Origin: Christiangramia gaetbulicola
GTDB taxonomy: Bacteria; Bacteroidota; Bacteroidia; Flavobacteriales; Flavobacteriaceae
Assembly (NCBI RefSeq): GCF_003054225.1
Contig: NZ_QBKQ01000001.1
Span: 186,001 to 250,000, forward strand
DNA length: 64,000 nt
Reading direction: 5' to 3'
In this document: one piece after another, positions 46,599 to 55,305 of the stretch
Layout: the number at the start of each line of letters is the position of its first letter
Numbering within the stretch: the first letter of the stretch is position 1
Made by a program: the position numbers and the translations under genes
The notes under the pieces: model-generated
The model's database searches: none
The model's input: the letters and a program-made list of their open reading frames with translations, nothing else
Told to the model about the DNA's origin: nothing

Positions 46599-48836
46599 AT
46601 GATTCCAAAAACATTTAAGGAGGTTATCGATCTAGGAGATGGCAGAACCATTTCTCTCGAAACCGGTAAATTGGCAAAGCAGGCTCACGGGTCGGTTGTT
46701 GTTCAAATGGGTAATGCCATGTTACTTTGTACGGTAGTGTCATCTTACACTCCAACTACAATGGATTTCTTTCCATTAACATTGGATTACCGCGAAAAAT
46801 TTGCTGCGGCAGGTCTTTTCCCTGGAGGTTACTTCAAGCGAGAAGCAAGACCAAGCAGTGAAGAAATTTTAGTAATGCGTTTAGTAGACCGTGTTTTGCG
46901 TCCACTATTCCCTAAAGATTACAAATTCGAAACTCAGGTAATGATCCAGTTAATGTCTCATGACGATGAAGTTATGCCAGACGCATTAGCAGGATTAGCA
47001 GCATCTGCAGCTATACAGTTATCTGATATTCCTTTTGAAACTCCTATTTCTGAAGCTCGTGTAGCCAGAATTAATGGAGAGTTCGTGCTTAACCCAAGCA
47101 GAGAAAAACTAGCTGAAGCAGACATGGATATCATGGTTGGTGCATCTGCAGATTCTGTAATGATGGTTGAAGGACAATTTGACGAATGTTCTGAAGAAGA
47201 AATGGCCGAGGCTATTAAATTCGCTCATGAAGCGATCAAAGTTCAGTGTGAAGCACAGGTAAGACTTGCTGAAGCATTCGGAAAAAAAGAACCTCGTGAG
47301 TATGAAGTAGCTGCAACAGATGAGGAGATCGAAAAGAAGATCCTTGATGCTACTTATCAGAAAGCATATGACATCGCGAAAAGCGGTACTAGCAAAAAAG
47401 AAAGAAGCCAGGCTTTTTCTGATCTAAAAGAAGAAGTAAAGGCCATGTTCTCTGAAGAGGAACTTGAAGAAAAAGGGAAAATGATCTCTGGATACTTCAA
47501 TGATGCTCAAAAGAAAGCGGTTCGTGATCTAACCCTTAAGGAAGGAATTAGACTTGACGGTAGAAAGACAGACGAAATTCGTCCTATCTGGTGTGAAGTA
47601 GATTACTTACCGTCAACTCACGGTTCAGCAATCTTTACCAGAGGGGAAACTCAGGCACTGGCAACAGTTACTTTAGGTACTTCCAGAGAAGCAAACCAGG
47701 TAGACCTTCCAACCCAACAAGGAGAAGAAACCTTCTACCTGCATTATAACTTCCCTCCTTTCTCTACCGGAGAAGCTTACCCAATTAGAGGTACTTCCAG
47801 AAGAGAGATAGGACACGGAAACCTGGCACAACGCGCTTTAAAAGGTATGATCCCAGCTGATTGTCCTTATACAGTACGTGTAGTATCTGAAGTTTTAGAA
47901 TCTAATGGTTCTTCTTCTATGGCTACTGTTTGTGCAGGAACCATGTCTTTAATGGATGCCGGAGTTCAGCTTAAAAAACCAGTTTCTGGTATCGCTATGG
48001 GATTAATTTCTGATGGAGAGAACTACGCTGTACTTTCTGATATTCTTGGAGACGAAGATCACCTTGGTGATATGGACTTTAAAGTTACAGGAACTGAAGA
48101 TGGTATTACTGCCTGCCAGATGGATATCAAGATCAAAGGTCTTTCTTATGAGATCCTTGTGAATGCATTAAAACAAGCTAGAGCAGGAAGACTTCACATT
48201 CTTGAGAAGTTAACTGAAACCATTCCAGCTCCAAACCAGAATGTGAAAGCTCATTCTCCTAAGATCATTACCAGAAGAATTCCTAACGAATTCATTGGTG
48301 CATTGATTGGACCTGGAGGAAAAGTTATTCAGGAACTTCAGAAAGAAACTAAAACAGAGATCGTGATAAATGAAGATCCGGTAACTGAAGAAGGTATCGT
48401 TGAAATTCTTGGAACTCAACAGGAAGGAATTGACAAAGTATTAGCTAAGATAGATTCTATCACTTTCAAACCAGAAAAAGGTAGCGTTTACGAAGTTAAG
48501 GTGGTTAAGATCCTTGATTTTGGTGCAGTTGTAGAATATGTAGATGCTCCGGGTAACGAGGTATTACTTCATATTTCTGAACTTGCTTGGGAACGCACTA
48601 ACGATGTGAACGATGTTCTTAAGTTAGGTGATGTGATCGATGTGAAATACTTTGGTCTTGATCCTAAAACAAGAAAAGATAAAGTTTCCAGGAAGGCATT
48701 ACTTGAAAAACCTGAAGGTTACAAGGAAAGAGCTCCTAGAGACGACAAAAGAGACAATAGAGGCTCTAGAGATAATCGCGGTTCTCGTGACAACCGAGGT
48801 CGTGATGACAGAAAGCCAAGAGAAAAAAGAGATTAA
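46599..48836 (+). CDS. pnp: polyribonucleotide nucleotidyltransferase (PNPase)
   Basis: 745 aa. Phosphorolytic 3'-5' exoribonuclease of the cytosol. Two RNase PH-like cores (about 1-220 and 310-545, the second with [26 protein letters not shown] and [17 protein letters not shown]), a helical linker, a KH domain ([23 protein letters not shown]) and an S1 domain ([20 protein letters not shown]). It ends with an Arg/Asp/Gly-rich disordered tail built on RGSRDN repeats (about 710-745). The leader contains a small hairpin; an intrinsic terminator follows. Confidence 0.98.
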   Translation: MIPKTFKEVIDLGDGRTISLETGKLAKQAHGSVVVQMGNAMLLCTVVSSYTPTTMDFFPLTLDYREKFAAAGLFPGGYFKREARPSSEEILVMRLVDRVLRPLFPKDYKFETQVMIQLMSHDDEVMPDALAGLAASAAIQLSDIPFETPISEARVARINGEFVLNPSREKLAEADMDIMVGASADSVMMVEGQFDECSEEEMAEAIKFAHEAIKVQCEAQVRLAEAFGKKEPREYEVAATDEEIEKKILDATYQKAYDIAKSGTSKKERSQAFSDLKEEVKAMFSEEELEEKGKMISGYFNDAQKKAVRDLTLKEGIRLDGRKTDEIRPIWCEVDYLPSTHGSAIFTRGETQALATVTLGTSREANQVDLPTQQGEETFYLHYNFPPFSTGEAYPIRGTSRREIGHGNLAQRALKGMIPADCPYTVRVVSEVLESNGSSSMATVCAGTMSLMDAGVQLKKPVSGIAMGLISDGENYAVLSDILGDEDHLGDMDFKVTGTEDGITACQMDIKIKGLSYEILVNALKQARAGRLHILEKLTETIPAPNQNVKAHSPKIITRRIPNEFIGALIGPGGKVIQELQKETKTEIVINEDPVTEEGIVEILGTQQEGIDKVLAKIDSITFKPEKGSVYEVKVVKILDFGAVVEYVDAPGNEVLLHISELAWERTNDVNDVLKLGDVIDVKYFGLDPKTRKDKVSRKALLEKPEGYKERAPRDDKRDNRGSRDNRGSRDNRGRDDRKPREKRD

Positions 48837-48855
48837 TTTTTTCTCCTTATTATCT

Positions 48856-48887
48856 AAAAGCCCGTGCTACAGCGCGGGCTTTTTTTA
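48856..48887 (+). terminator. intrinsic terminator of pnp
   Basis: Stem AAAAGCCCGTGCT / AGCGCGGGCTTTT (48856-48883, one G-T pair), short loop and T-rich tail, about 20 nt after the pnp stop. Confidence 0.9.
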
Positions 48888-48990
48888 TTTCATTTTTTTT
48901 TTAAGATCACCTGAAATTTTAGGAACTATCTACCGACTACCTGCATGCTGAACAAAAAATTTGATCTTTTTTTGGTGCGGAATTGCAGCG

Positions 48991-49075
48991 TTAGGGATTG
49001 CAGCGGAAAGCCCGCAGCGACTGCAAGGAGCGAGGACTTGGAGCGAAAAGCTCGGCACGAAGTGCAATGCCCTAA
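48991..49075. repeat. cloverleaf-like palindromic element upstream of rpoD
   Basis: An 85-nt GC-richer island in an AT-rich gap. TTAGGGATTGCA (48991-49002) pairs with TGCAAT-G-CCCTAA (49063-49075) as a 12-bp closing stem with one bulge. Inside are hairpins GCGG/CCGC (near 49004-49015), GAGC/GCTC with a GAAAA loop (49041-49053) and GCAC/GTGC with a GAA loop (49055-49065, overlapping the closing stem). I recall similar sequences in flavobacterial intergenic gaps, so a dispersed repeat or structured RNA is possible; it lies after the pnp terminator and 95 nt before rpoD. Confidence 0.55.
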
Positions 49076-49170
49076 AAAAAATTAAATTCAAATTTTGTAA
49101 CATTAAGAGTACTTCTTACGTATAAACATATACAAGAGCTATGCACAATTAAAATCCAAGTAGAAGATAG

Positions 49171-50034
49171 ATGAGACAACTTAAAATTACGAAGCAGGTA
49201 ACTAATCGTGAAACCGCTTCGTTAGACAAGTATTTGCAAGAAATTGGAAAAGTAGACCTGATCACCGCTGATGAAGAGGTAGAACTGGCACAAAGAATTA
49301 AAGCAGGTGATAACCGTGCCTTAGAGAAACTAACCAAAGCGAACCTTCGTTTTGTGGTTTCGGTAGCAAAACAGTACCAAAACCAGGGATTAACCCTTCC
49401 CGACCTTATTAATGAAGGAAATTTAGGGCTTATTAAAGCTGCGAAACGTTTCGATGAAACTCGTGGTTTTAAATTTATATCATATGCTGTATGGTGGATT
49501 AGACAGTCTATCCTGCAGGCATTAGCAGAACAATCGAGAATTGTTCGTTTACCATTGAACAAAATTGGTTCAATTAATAAAATAAACAAGACTTTTGCTT
49601 TCCTAGAGCAGTCACATGAGCGTCCGCCAAGTGCCGAGGAGATTGCGAAAGAGCTTGATATGACAATTAATGACGTTAAGGAATCTATGAAGAATTCCGG
49701 GCGTCACGTATCTATGGATGCTCCTTTAGTGGAAGGTGAAGATTCTAACCTTTATGACGTATTACGTTCTGGTGAATCTCCAAACCCAGATAAGGAACTA
49801 TTGCATGAATCTCTAAGAACTGAGATAGAACGTGCTTTAGAGACTCTTACTCCTCGTGAGGCTGATGTGATCAGACTTTATTTTGGACTGGGAGATCAAC
49901 ATCCTATGACATTAGAAGAGATTGGCGAGACTTTTGATCTAACCAGAGAAAGAGTACGTCAAATTAAAGAAAAAGCTATTAGAAGACTTAAGCATACGTC
50001 TAGAAGTAAAATTTTAAAAACGTATCTTGGTTAA
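49171..50034 (+). CDS. rpoD: primary RNA polymerase sigma factor
   Basis: 287 aa, the short form usual for Bacteroidetes, lacking region 1.1 and the large non-conserved insert. Region 1.2 [29 protein letters not shown]; region 2 [57 protein letters not shown]; region 3 [14 protein letters not shown]; region 4 [48 protein letters not shown]. This sigma should read the TANNTTTG promoters noted in this window. No upstream -7 box is evident; the cloverleaf-like element lies in its leader region. Confidence 0.97.
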   Translation: MRQLKITKQVTNRETASLDKYLQEIGKVDLITADEEVELAQRIKAGDNRALEKLTKANLRFVVSVAKQYQNQGLTLPDLINEGNLGLIKAAKRFDETRGFKFISYAVWWIRQSILQALAEQSRIVRLPLNKIGSINKINKTFAFLEQSHERPPSAEEIAKELDMTINDVKESMKNSGRHVSMDAPLVEGEDSNLYDVLRSGESPNPDKELLHESLRTEIERALETLTPREADVIRLYFGLGDQHPMTLEEIGETFDLTRERVRQIKEKAIRRLKHTSRSKILKTYLG

Positions 50035-50049
50035 AATATTTAAAGTGAC

Positions 50050-50142
50050 AACAGTTTAGTGACGGGAGTGATGACCCGTTATGAAAATAACTGTTCGTTT
50101 TTTGATTGATGAATGACCCCGGAGTGATGACCGGGGTTTTTT
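50050..50142 (+). terminator. double hairpin ending in the rpoD terminator
   Basis: Two hairpins in a row carry the identical 8-nt loop AGTGATGA. The first is ACGGG/CCCGT (50062-50079) enclosed by AACAGTT/AACTGTT (50050-50095). The second is ACCCCGG/CCGGGGT (50116-50137) followed by T6 and is the real intrinsic terminator. Confidence 0.85.
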
Positions 50143-50234
50143 CTTGCCCTATTTTTAGCATCTCTATCAATACTAATAATAAAGGCATACTTCCCATTTA
50201 TAGAGAAAGGAACAGGTAAACCTTTTTTTCTTCA

Positions 50235-50242
50235 TATTTTTG
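50235..50242 (+). promoter_or_regulatory. -7 box TATTTTTG of rpe
   Basis: Perfect TANNTTTG 21 nt before the rpe ATG at 50264. The TTG at 50240 lies inside the box and is therefore not taken as the start. Confidence 0.5.
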
Positions 50243-50263
50243 CGATATAACAACAATACAACA

Positions 50264-50926
50264 ATGAATAAAACACTTATTGCCCCTTCAGTGCTTGCAT
50301 CAGATTTCGGAAACCTTCAACGTGATGTTGAAATGATAAACAACAGCGAAGCAGACTGGTTTCATATAGATATTATGGATGGTGTATTTGTACCGAATAT
50401 TTCTTTTGGTATGCCCGTGCTAAAAGCTATCTCTGAGCATGCGAAAAAAACAATCGATGTTCATTTAATGATCATAGATCCCGACCGTTATATTAAAGAA
50501 TTCGCAAAATTGGGCGCTAATATCCTTACCGTACATTACGAGGCCTGTACCCATTTACACAGAACCTTGCAGGCCATCAAAGCTGAAGGTATGAAAGCAG
50601 GTGTGGCTATAAATCCTCATACAAGCGTAGATCTTTTAAAAGATGTGATCAAAGATATCGACCTGGTTTGCATCATGAGCGTTAACCCAGGTTTTGGCGG
50701 ACAGAGTTTTATTGAAAACACCTATCATAAAGTTCAGCGATTAAAAGAGATCATCTCTATGAACAATGCTGAAACTTTAATAGAGATTGACGGTGGGGTT
50801 ACCGATAAAAATGCGGCAGAATTATCTAAAGCCGGTGCAGATGTGCTGGTAGCGGGAAGTTTTGTTTTTAAAGCTGACGACCAGCCTCAAACTATCAAAA
50901 ACCTTAAGCAAATTGCAAACTCCTAA
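50264..50926 (+). CDS. rpe: ribulose-phosphate 3-epimerase
   Basis: 220 aa from the ATG at 50264. Interconverts ribulose-5-phosphate and xylulose-5-phosphate in the pentose phosphate pathway. TIM-barrel motifs: LIAPSVLASDFGNLQ, WFHIDIMDGVFVPNISFG, IDVHLMI, LTVHYEA, CIMSVNPGFGGQSFI and LIEIDGGVTDKNA with the metal-binding His and Asp residues. Overlaps the next gene by about 14 nt. Confidence 0.97.
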   Translation: MNKTLIAPSVLASDFGNLQRDVEMINNSEADWFHIDIMDGVFVPNISFGMPVLKAISEHAKKTIDVHLMIIDPDRYIKEFAKLGANILTVHYEACTHLHRTLQAIKAEGMKAGVAINPHTSVDLLKDVIKDIDLVCIMSVNPGFGGQSFIENTYHKVQRLKEIISMNNAETLIEIDGGVTDKNAAELSKAGADVLVAGSFVFKADDQPQTIKNLKQIANS

Positions 50927-51899
50927 TAATAAATATGAAGTCGTAATAATTGGCGGTGGACCTATTGGTATTGCCTGTGCTCTGGAAGCAGAGAAAAAGG
51001 GACTTTCTTATGTTATCCTGGAAAAAGGCTGCCTGGTAAATTCGCTTTACCACTACCCTACCAATATGACCTTCTTTTCTACTTCAGAAAAGCTGGAACT
51101 GGATAATATTCCTTTTATCAGCAATAATCCCAAGCCAGGGAAAAGAGAAGCGCTGGAATATTACCGCAGGATTGCCACTATCAATAAAGTGAATATTCAT
51201 TTATTTGAAAAAGTTACTTCGGTTGAAACTAATCCAGACCAAACCCACAGTGTAAAAACAACTTCTGCGGAATATTTAGCAGAAAATGTGATCGTCGCTA
51301 CCGGGTTCTACGATATCCCTAATTACCTGGGTATTCCTGGCGAAGATCTACCTAAAGTTTCTCACTATTATAACGACCCACATTATTATGCCACTCAGAA
51401 AACAGTGGTGGTAGGAGCTAGTAACTCGGCCGTAGATGCTGCTTTGGAGATTTACAGAAAAGGTGGTGAAGTAACCATGGTAGTAAGAAAACCTGAAATT
51501 GGCGAAAGAGTAAAATATTGGGTTAGACCAGATATCATTAATAGGATCGAAGAAGGAAGCATAAAGGTATATTTTGAATCTTCACTTAAAGAGATAAAAA
51601 ATAAAGAAGTAATTATTGAAACACCCGAGGGAGAAGTAACTATAGAGAACGACTTCGCTCTTTTACTTACGGGATACAGACCTAACTTTGGATTTCTACA
51701 GAACATGGGAATTAAACTATCTGATGATGGTAAAAAGATCCCACAGTATAACGAGGAGACCATGGAAACCAATGTTCCTGGTATTTTCCTTGCTGGCGTA
51801 ATTTGCGGCGGTGTGGAAACCCATAAATGGTTCATCGAAAATTCCAGGGTACATGCCAAGATGATCATGGAGCATATAGGTAGTAAGACCAGGGTTTAA
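50913..51899 (+). CDS. ypdA: YpdA-like bacillithiol-disulfide reductase candidate
   Basis: About 328 aa if translation begins at TTG 50913 (residues QTPNNKYEVVIIGGGPIG follow); another TTG further up at 50862 lies deep in rpe and gives an unlikely leader. No ATG start is available. FAD motif VVIIGGGPIGIACALEAEKKG, NADPH motif TVVVGASNSAVDAALEIYRKG and a C-terminal FAD motif NVPGIFLAGVICGG. No CxxC redox pair is present, as in the YpdA family, which reduces bacillithiol disulfide with NADPH. Bacillithiol genes are not in the window, so the substrate is inferred from family. Confidence 0.85.
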   Translation: MQTPNNKYEVVIIGGGPIGIACALEAEKKGLSYVILEKGCLVNSLYHYPTNMTFFSTSEKLELDNIPFISNNPKPGKREALEYYRRIATINKVNIHLFEKVTSVETNPDQTHSVKTTSAEYLAENVIVATGFYDIPNYLGIPGEDLPKVSHYYNDPHYYATQKTVVVGASNSAVDAALEIYRKGGEVTMVVRKPEIGERVKYWVRPDIINRIEEGSIKVYFESSLKEIKNKEVIIETPEGEVTIENDFALLLTGYRPNFGFLQNMGIKLSDDGKKIPQYNEETMETNVPGIFLAGVICGGVETHKWFIENSRVHAKMIMEHIGSKTRV

Positions 51900-51920
51900 A
51901 ATTTTAGATATAATTAAAAG

Positions 51921-51955
51921 AAGCAGCTTCTGATTTTTAGAAGCTGCTTTTTTAT
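51921..51955 (+). terminator. intrinsic terminator of ypdA
   Basis: 11-bp stem AAGCAGCTTCT (51921-51931) / AGAAGCTGCTT (51939-51949), 7-nt loop and T run. Confidence 0.92.
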
Positions 51956-52071
51956 TATAAGCTTTCCTGAGATTTCAATTTGACATATTAAAAATTTCGA
52001 TCGAACTTCTATATTTAGAATTGTAGTATATTGATAATGAATTAATCATCAGTATTCTACTTATAAAATAT

Positions 52072-52761
52072 ATGGATATGAAGAGTATTTTAAGGCTTTT
52101 ATTATTAGCCATTATTGCATTAGGCTTTCAAAATTGTTCCAGTGTAAAAGTTCTTAATTCATGGAAAGCAGATCAGGAAGCTTTAGATGATTTTAAAGAC
52201 AATAAGATCCTTGTGATATCAAGAACTGCTGATAAATCTTCGCGTATTGCTTTCGAACAGGCCATTGCAGATAAATTACGAGAAAAAGGACTTAATGCGA
52301 CAGAGAGTTTTTCAAGAGTCCCCGTAATGCATATGGAAAAAGAAATGACCGAAGAAAGAAGGAATTTGATTCGCTCTCTAATGGAAAGCGAAGGTTATAA
52401 TGGAGTTATAATTACTGCTATAAAACAAAATGAAAAGCATACAAAAACGACTCATAGTGGAGTTTATGCTACTGGAGGATATTCAAATTATTATCCAGGA
52501 TATTATGGTAATTTCTTTGATTATTATAATTATCCATATGCTGTAGGTCCTTACTATTCAGCATTTGGAGGTTATGTGCCAATGTCTACCTCCACAAGAA
52601 GCTACTCGAACTATATTTTAGAGACAGTAGCTTTCGATCTGGATTCTAAAGATGAAGATCAACTGATTTCGGTTGTTAAGACCCAAATAAATGATCCAAA
52701 AGATGCCTATAAAACTGCTGAAAAATTTATGGATGCTATTTCTAAAAGTCTGAACCTTTAA
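52072..52761 (+). CDS. Tyr/Gly-rich putative lipoprotein, unknown function
   Basis: 229 aa (ATG at 52072; a second ATG at 52078 is equally possible). N terminus KSILRLLLLAIIALGFQNCSS looks like a lipoprotein signal with Cys at about 22, though the lipobox is weak. A Tyr/Gly/Pro-rich stretch (about 143-180, YYPGYYGNFFDYYNYPYAVGPYY) sits between two alpha/beta segments; ETVAFDLDSKDEDQLISVV and DAYKTAEKFMDAISKSLNL near the end recall DUF4136-type envelope lipoproteins. Envelope role likely, function unknown. Stands alone. Confidence 0.7.
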   Translation: MDMKSILRLLLLAIIALGFQNCSSVKVLNSWKADQEALDDFKDNKILVISRTADKSSRIAFEQAIADKLREKGLNATESFSRVPVMHMEKEMTEERRNLIRSLMESEGYNGVIITAIKQNEKHTKTTHSGVYATGGYSNYYPGYYGNFFDYYNYPYAVGPYYSAFGGYVPMSTSTRSYSNYILETVAFDLDSKDEDQLISVVKTQINDPKDAYKTAEKFMDAISKSLNL

Positions 52762-52877
52762 AATTTTTAAACAGCTTCCTATATTTCAGCTACAAAAACT
52801 TTGTTTTACCGGAGTAAGAATAACAATATTCCAAGTATCACCATAGAACATTATCTATTGCGATTATGGAAATGTGA

Positions 52878-53240
52878 CTAATCCATTAGAATAACAGAGT
52901 TCGATCCAATTCCTTTTCTTCTCCCTATAAGTTTACCATAGAACTCAAGGTCCTCATGGTTATTTTTGAAGGAGTGATCTACTTTTTTCCCTATATCTTC
53001 CAGGGGAAATTTATAAACTTCGATTTCTGGATAGCCCTGAAATTTATCTGAAGAACTAATTCCAATTTCAATGCAATCTTCAGCCTTATTGTAGACTACA
53101 AAATCTGCAAGAAAATTGTGCTTTAAAAGATCCATACAATCCTGAGATAATACTTCGCATTCTTTACATTCAGTTATATACATTTTTGCTAATTCCTGTA
53201 AAGAGGATCTCAATTGGTTAGAGTTGAAATAAGCTGCCAT
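52878..53240 (-). CDS. hypothetical protein with a Cys cluster
   Basis: 120 aa, no signal peptide. Contains ITECKECEVLSQDCMDLL (C-x2-C-x6-C, residues about 23-35), a possible metal-binding or redox patch, then a beta-rich middle (IEIGISSSDKFQGYPEIEVYKFP) and a basic end (YGKLIGRRKGIGSNSVILMD). Not recognised. Convergent with the preceding lipoprotein gene. Codon use looks like its neighbours. Confidence 0.6.
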   Translation of the reverse strand: MAAYFNSNQLRSSLQELAKMYITECKECEVLSQDCMDLLKHNFLADFVVYNKAEDCIEIGISSSDKFQGYPEIEVYKFPLEDIGKKVDHSFKNNHEDLEFYGKLIGRRKGIGSNSVILMD

Positions 53241-54107
53241 AGGTGTAATATTTTATTCTTTAAAAAAACGAATTTACCCGATACCCATGCTATACAAAAC
53301 TATTTATACAACATTTAACGCTGAGGCTTAAAAAATTCAAAAAAACACAATACTGAATTTCCGGTCTCAAAAATTTGATTCCAACAAAAATAAAATTGTA
53401 CTATCTGTAGGGAAGATAGATCAAGTTAAATACTTGAAAACTATAAACACTGCTAGGACCACACTGAGTGCTAGAATAATATTCCGATAAATATTATTAT
53501 AATCCTGAATCATTATAAGTTGATTTTATTGGTGAGATTAAATTAAAGAGGAAAGGAGCATCAAAACATAAGGGAATTCCCCTATTATGCCCCATATTCT
53601 TATTTTCGGCAAAACTAATATTATTTCCACGGCAGCCATAGAAATAACGATGAATTTCAAATTTTAGATCAAATCTGAAGATCGTAAAATCATGTGCCCC
53701 TCTACACTATTATGAACGAAATCAATGTCAGGGTTCCTAAAAATTATATCGGAGGATTACGGAATTCCGTAATTGGTATTGAATAAGATGCTTAGTTTTG
53801 ATTAAAGAATAAGACATTGATTTAATGATCAATGATCTCAAAATAAATGTCAGGCCAATGAGGGAAAGTAAATTGAGTAGGGTCGGTTTGCTTTAACTGG
53901 TCTGGCATTTTATTTTTACCCAAGCGCATCCTGTAAAGCTCTGCTTTGAAAATAGTTATAAAAGAAAAAACACTCAAGCGAGCTTGGCGTTTTTCTTTCT
54001 TGTTCAGGATTCGCGCTGCGCATCCAATAAAGCTCCGCTTTGAAAATCAAAAAGTCACAAAATCAAAAAAGCAAGCTTTATGATTTCGATTGCTTTTTGA
54101 TTTATTC
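53241..54107. other. 867-nt gene-poor, repeat-bearing stretch
   Basis: No credible gene. It is AT-rich up to 53920. Then a 30-bp imperfect direct repeat GCGCATCC...AAAGCTC(T/C)GCTTTGAAAAT occurs at 53924-53953 and 54018-54047. Between them an imperfect palindrome runs from AAAGAAAAA (53961) to TTTTTCTTT (53998) around CAAGC/GCTTG. Past the second copy, an inverted repeat AATCAAAAAAGCAA (54061-54074) / TTGCTTTTTGATT (54090-54102), flanked by GTCAC and GTGAC, closes the region. I recall similar blocks in related intergenic DNA; possibly remnants of mobile elements. Confidence 0.5.
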
Positions 54108-54323
54108 GTGACCCAGACAGAACAAAAACAATTTAAATTATTCTCAGAGGAAAACCCCAAGCATAAAGAATTGATGAAAGTGGTAGATCAACTAAACTTT
54201 CGGGAAAATGGGAAGGTAAAATTCGGTGTTCAGGATCTAGGTCGTATCTGGAAGATAAAACAAGAAAGGTTATCTAAAAGGTATAGTACTAGATTAAATG
54301 AAATAATAACAGTAAAAACTTAA
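54108..54323 (+). CDS. short orphan ORF, possible gene remnant
   Basis: 71 aa from GTG 54108 (VTQTEQKQFKLFSEE...); a TTG at 54090 also opens it but lies inside an inverted repeat. Charged, helical-looking, with no recognised motif (KFGVQDLGRIWKIKQERLSKRY). Its 5' end coincides with the right arm of the palindrome, so it may be a remnant rather than a working gene. Confidence 0.3.
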   Translation: MTQTEQKQFKLFSEENPKHKELMKVVDQLNFRENGKVKFGVQDLGRIWKIKQERLSKRYSTRLNEIITVKT

Positions 54324-54340
54324 ATCAAGACCGTACAATA

Positions 54341-54450
54341 AGCGTTGGGTAAAAAGGAAAATGATTAACTAGGCTAACAAACCAAAACTAAGCCGACAAA
54401 TCCGCGTCCCTTACTCCGCCAACTGGCGATAACCGAGACCGTTGGCAGTC
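54341..54450 (+). repeat. dispersed element copy A (~110 bp)
   Basis: Begins AGCGTTGGGT and ends GACCGTTGGCAGTC. It shares an aligned block with copy B at 56501-56610: GAAAAT-ATTAACT, AACCAA-ACTAAGCCGA, CGTCCC/CGTGTCCCC, TACT-CG-CAACT and GCG-TA-CCGA. Its right end also matches, in opposite orientation, a third copy split by the IS110 element. GCCAAC and GTTGGC in its right part can pair as a stem. Confidence 0.65.
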
Positions 54451-54540
54451 ATTAAAAAAACTGGAATGCAACAATAAAAACTATGGTTTGATTTAACTCA
54501 CCATAGTTTTCATAGAAAGGAAAATAAATTTTCTAAAAAC

Positions 54541-55092
54541 CTAATAGATTATTGTACCCCATCCATCATTCGAAAAGGTTCCAGAGACGGGTTGTCCTGT
54601 CGTCTCATCCAATTCTTCAACTATAAGGGTCTCATTACTTCTAAAAGAACCAGTTGCATCAGAAAATCTTCCTGTACCACCTACAAAATCGAAAACTCCA
54701 CCAGCAAATAGTCCGAATTCATCGAAGAAAACTTCAACAGATTCCCAATAAAGTTCATCTCCATTTGCTGCGATGTATTTGCCAGAAAGATAAAATTGTT
54801 CATTTGGTATGGTACATATTACACCTTCAACATCAATTATTCCCAAATGAATCGCCTTTCCATTTCCTTTTATAGAAAATTGTAGTAATCCATTACAGTT
54901 TGTGGATTCTGTGAAAAACCAATTCCCAGAAGCTTTAGATTTAAAGGGACGATTAACAACCTTAGCCTTTAATTCAACTTCGCTAGTTTTAATACCAGAG
55001 GAATCTTTCAAAAAATCCTCTTGCTCATCAATACTGCACCCAATAAAAAGGAGAGTACAAAATGCCAATTGAAAAATAAATTTTAGTTTCAT
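54541..55092 (-). CDS. putative lipoprotein with a beta-barrel (allene-oxide-cyclase-like) domain
   Basis: 183 aa. Lipoprotein signal MKLKFIFQLAFCTLLFIGC (Cys19), then an acidic stretch SIDEQEDF. The rest is beta-rich and ends with FVGGTGRFSDATGSF, a motif seen in allene-oxide-cyclase-barrel and DUF3224-like proteins, followed by VSGTFSNDGWGTIIY. Function unknown; extracytoplasmic. It lies between inward-facing copies of the dispersed element (ends at 54450 and 55268), so it may be a mobile cargo gene. Confidence 0.6.
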   Translation of the reverse strand: MKLKFIFQLAFCTLLFIGCSIDEQEDFLKDSSGIKTSEVELKAKVVNRPFKSKASGNWFFTESTNCNGLLQFSIKGNGKAIHLGIIDVEGVICTIPNEQFYLSGKYIAANGDELYWESVEVFFDEFGLFAGGVFDFVGGTGRFSDATGSFRSNETLIVEELDETTGQPVSGTFSNDGWGTIIY

Positions 55093-55305
55093 ATCATATA
55101 GTTTTTAATTTATATTCAATAACATGTAAGGAGTTAACTATAAATTTATAATGCTCTATCTAGCGAAACAATGATATATATCAAATTTATATATTATAAT
55201 ACCCGAATTATCCTTAACTAACTTAATTATGGTGATACTTATTTAAAACTATTTTAATTGAAATAACGACTGCCAACAAAGAACTAAGGTAAAATCCAAG
55301 TACTT

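Noticed and set aside
50240-50263. TTG start for rpe
   Set aside because: It overlaps the -7 box TATTTTTG; the ATG at 50264 fits the family start.
54341-54450. Integron attC site
   Set aside because: GTTGGGT fits the R' core and AAGCCGA resembles an L box, but no matching complementary R''/L' pair with normal spacing was found and no integrase is present.
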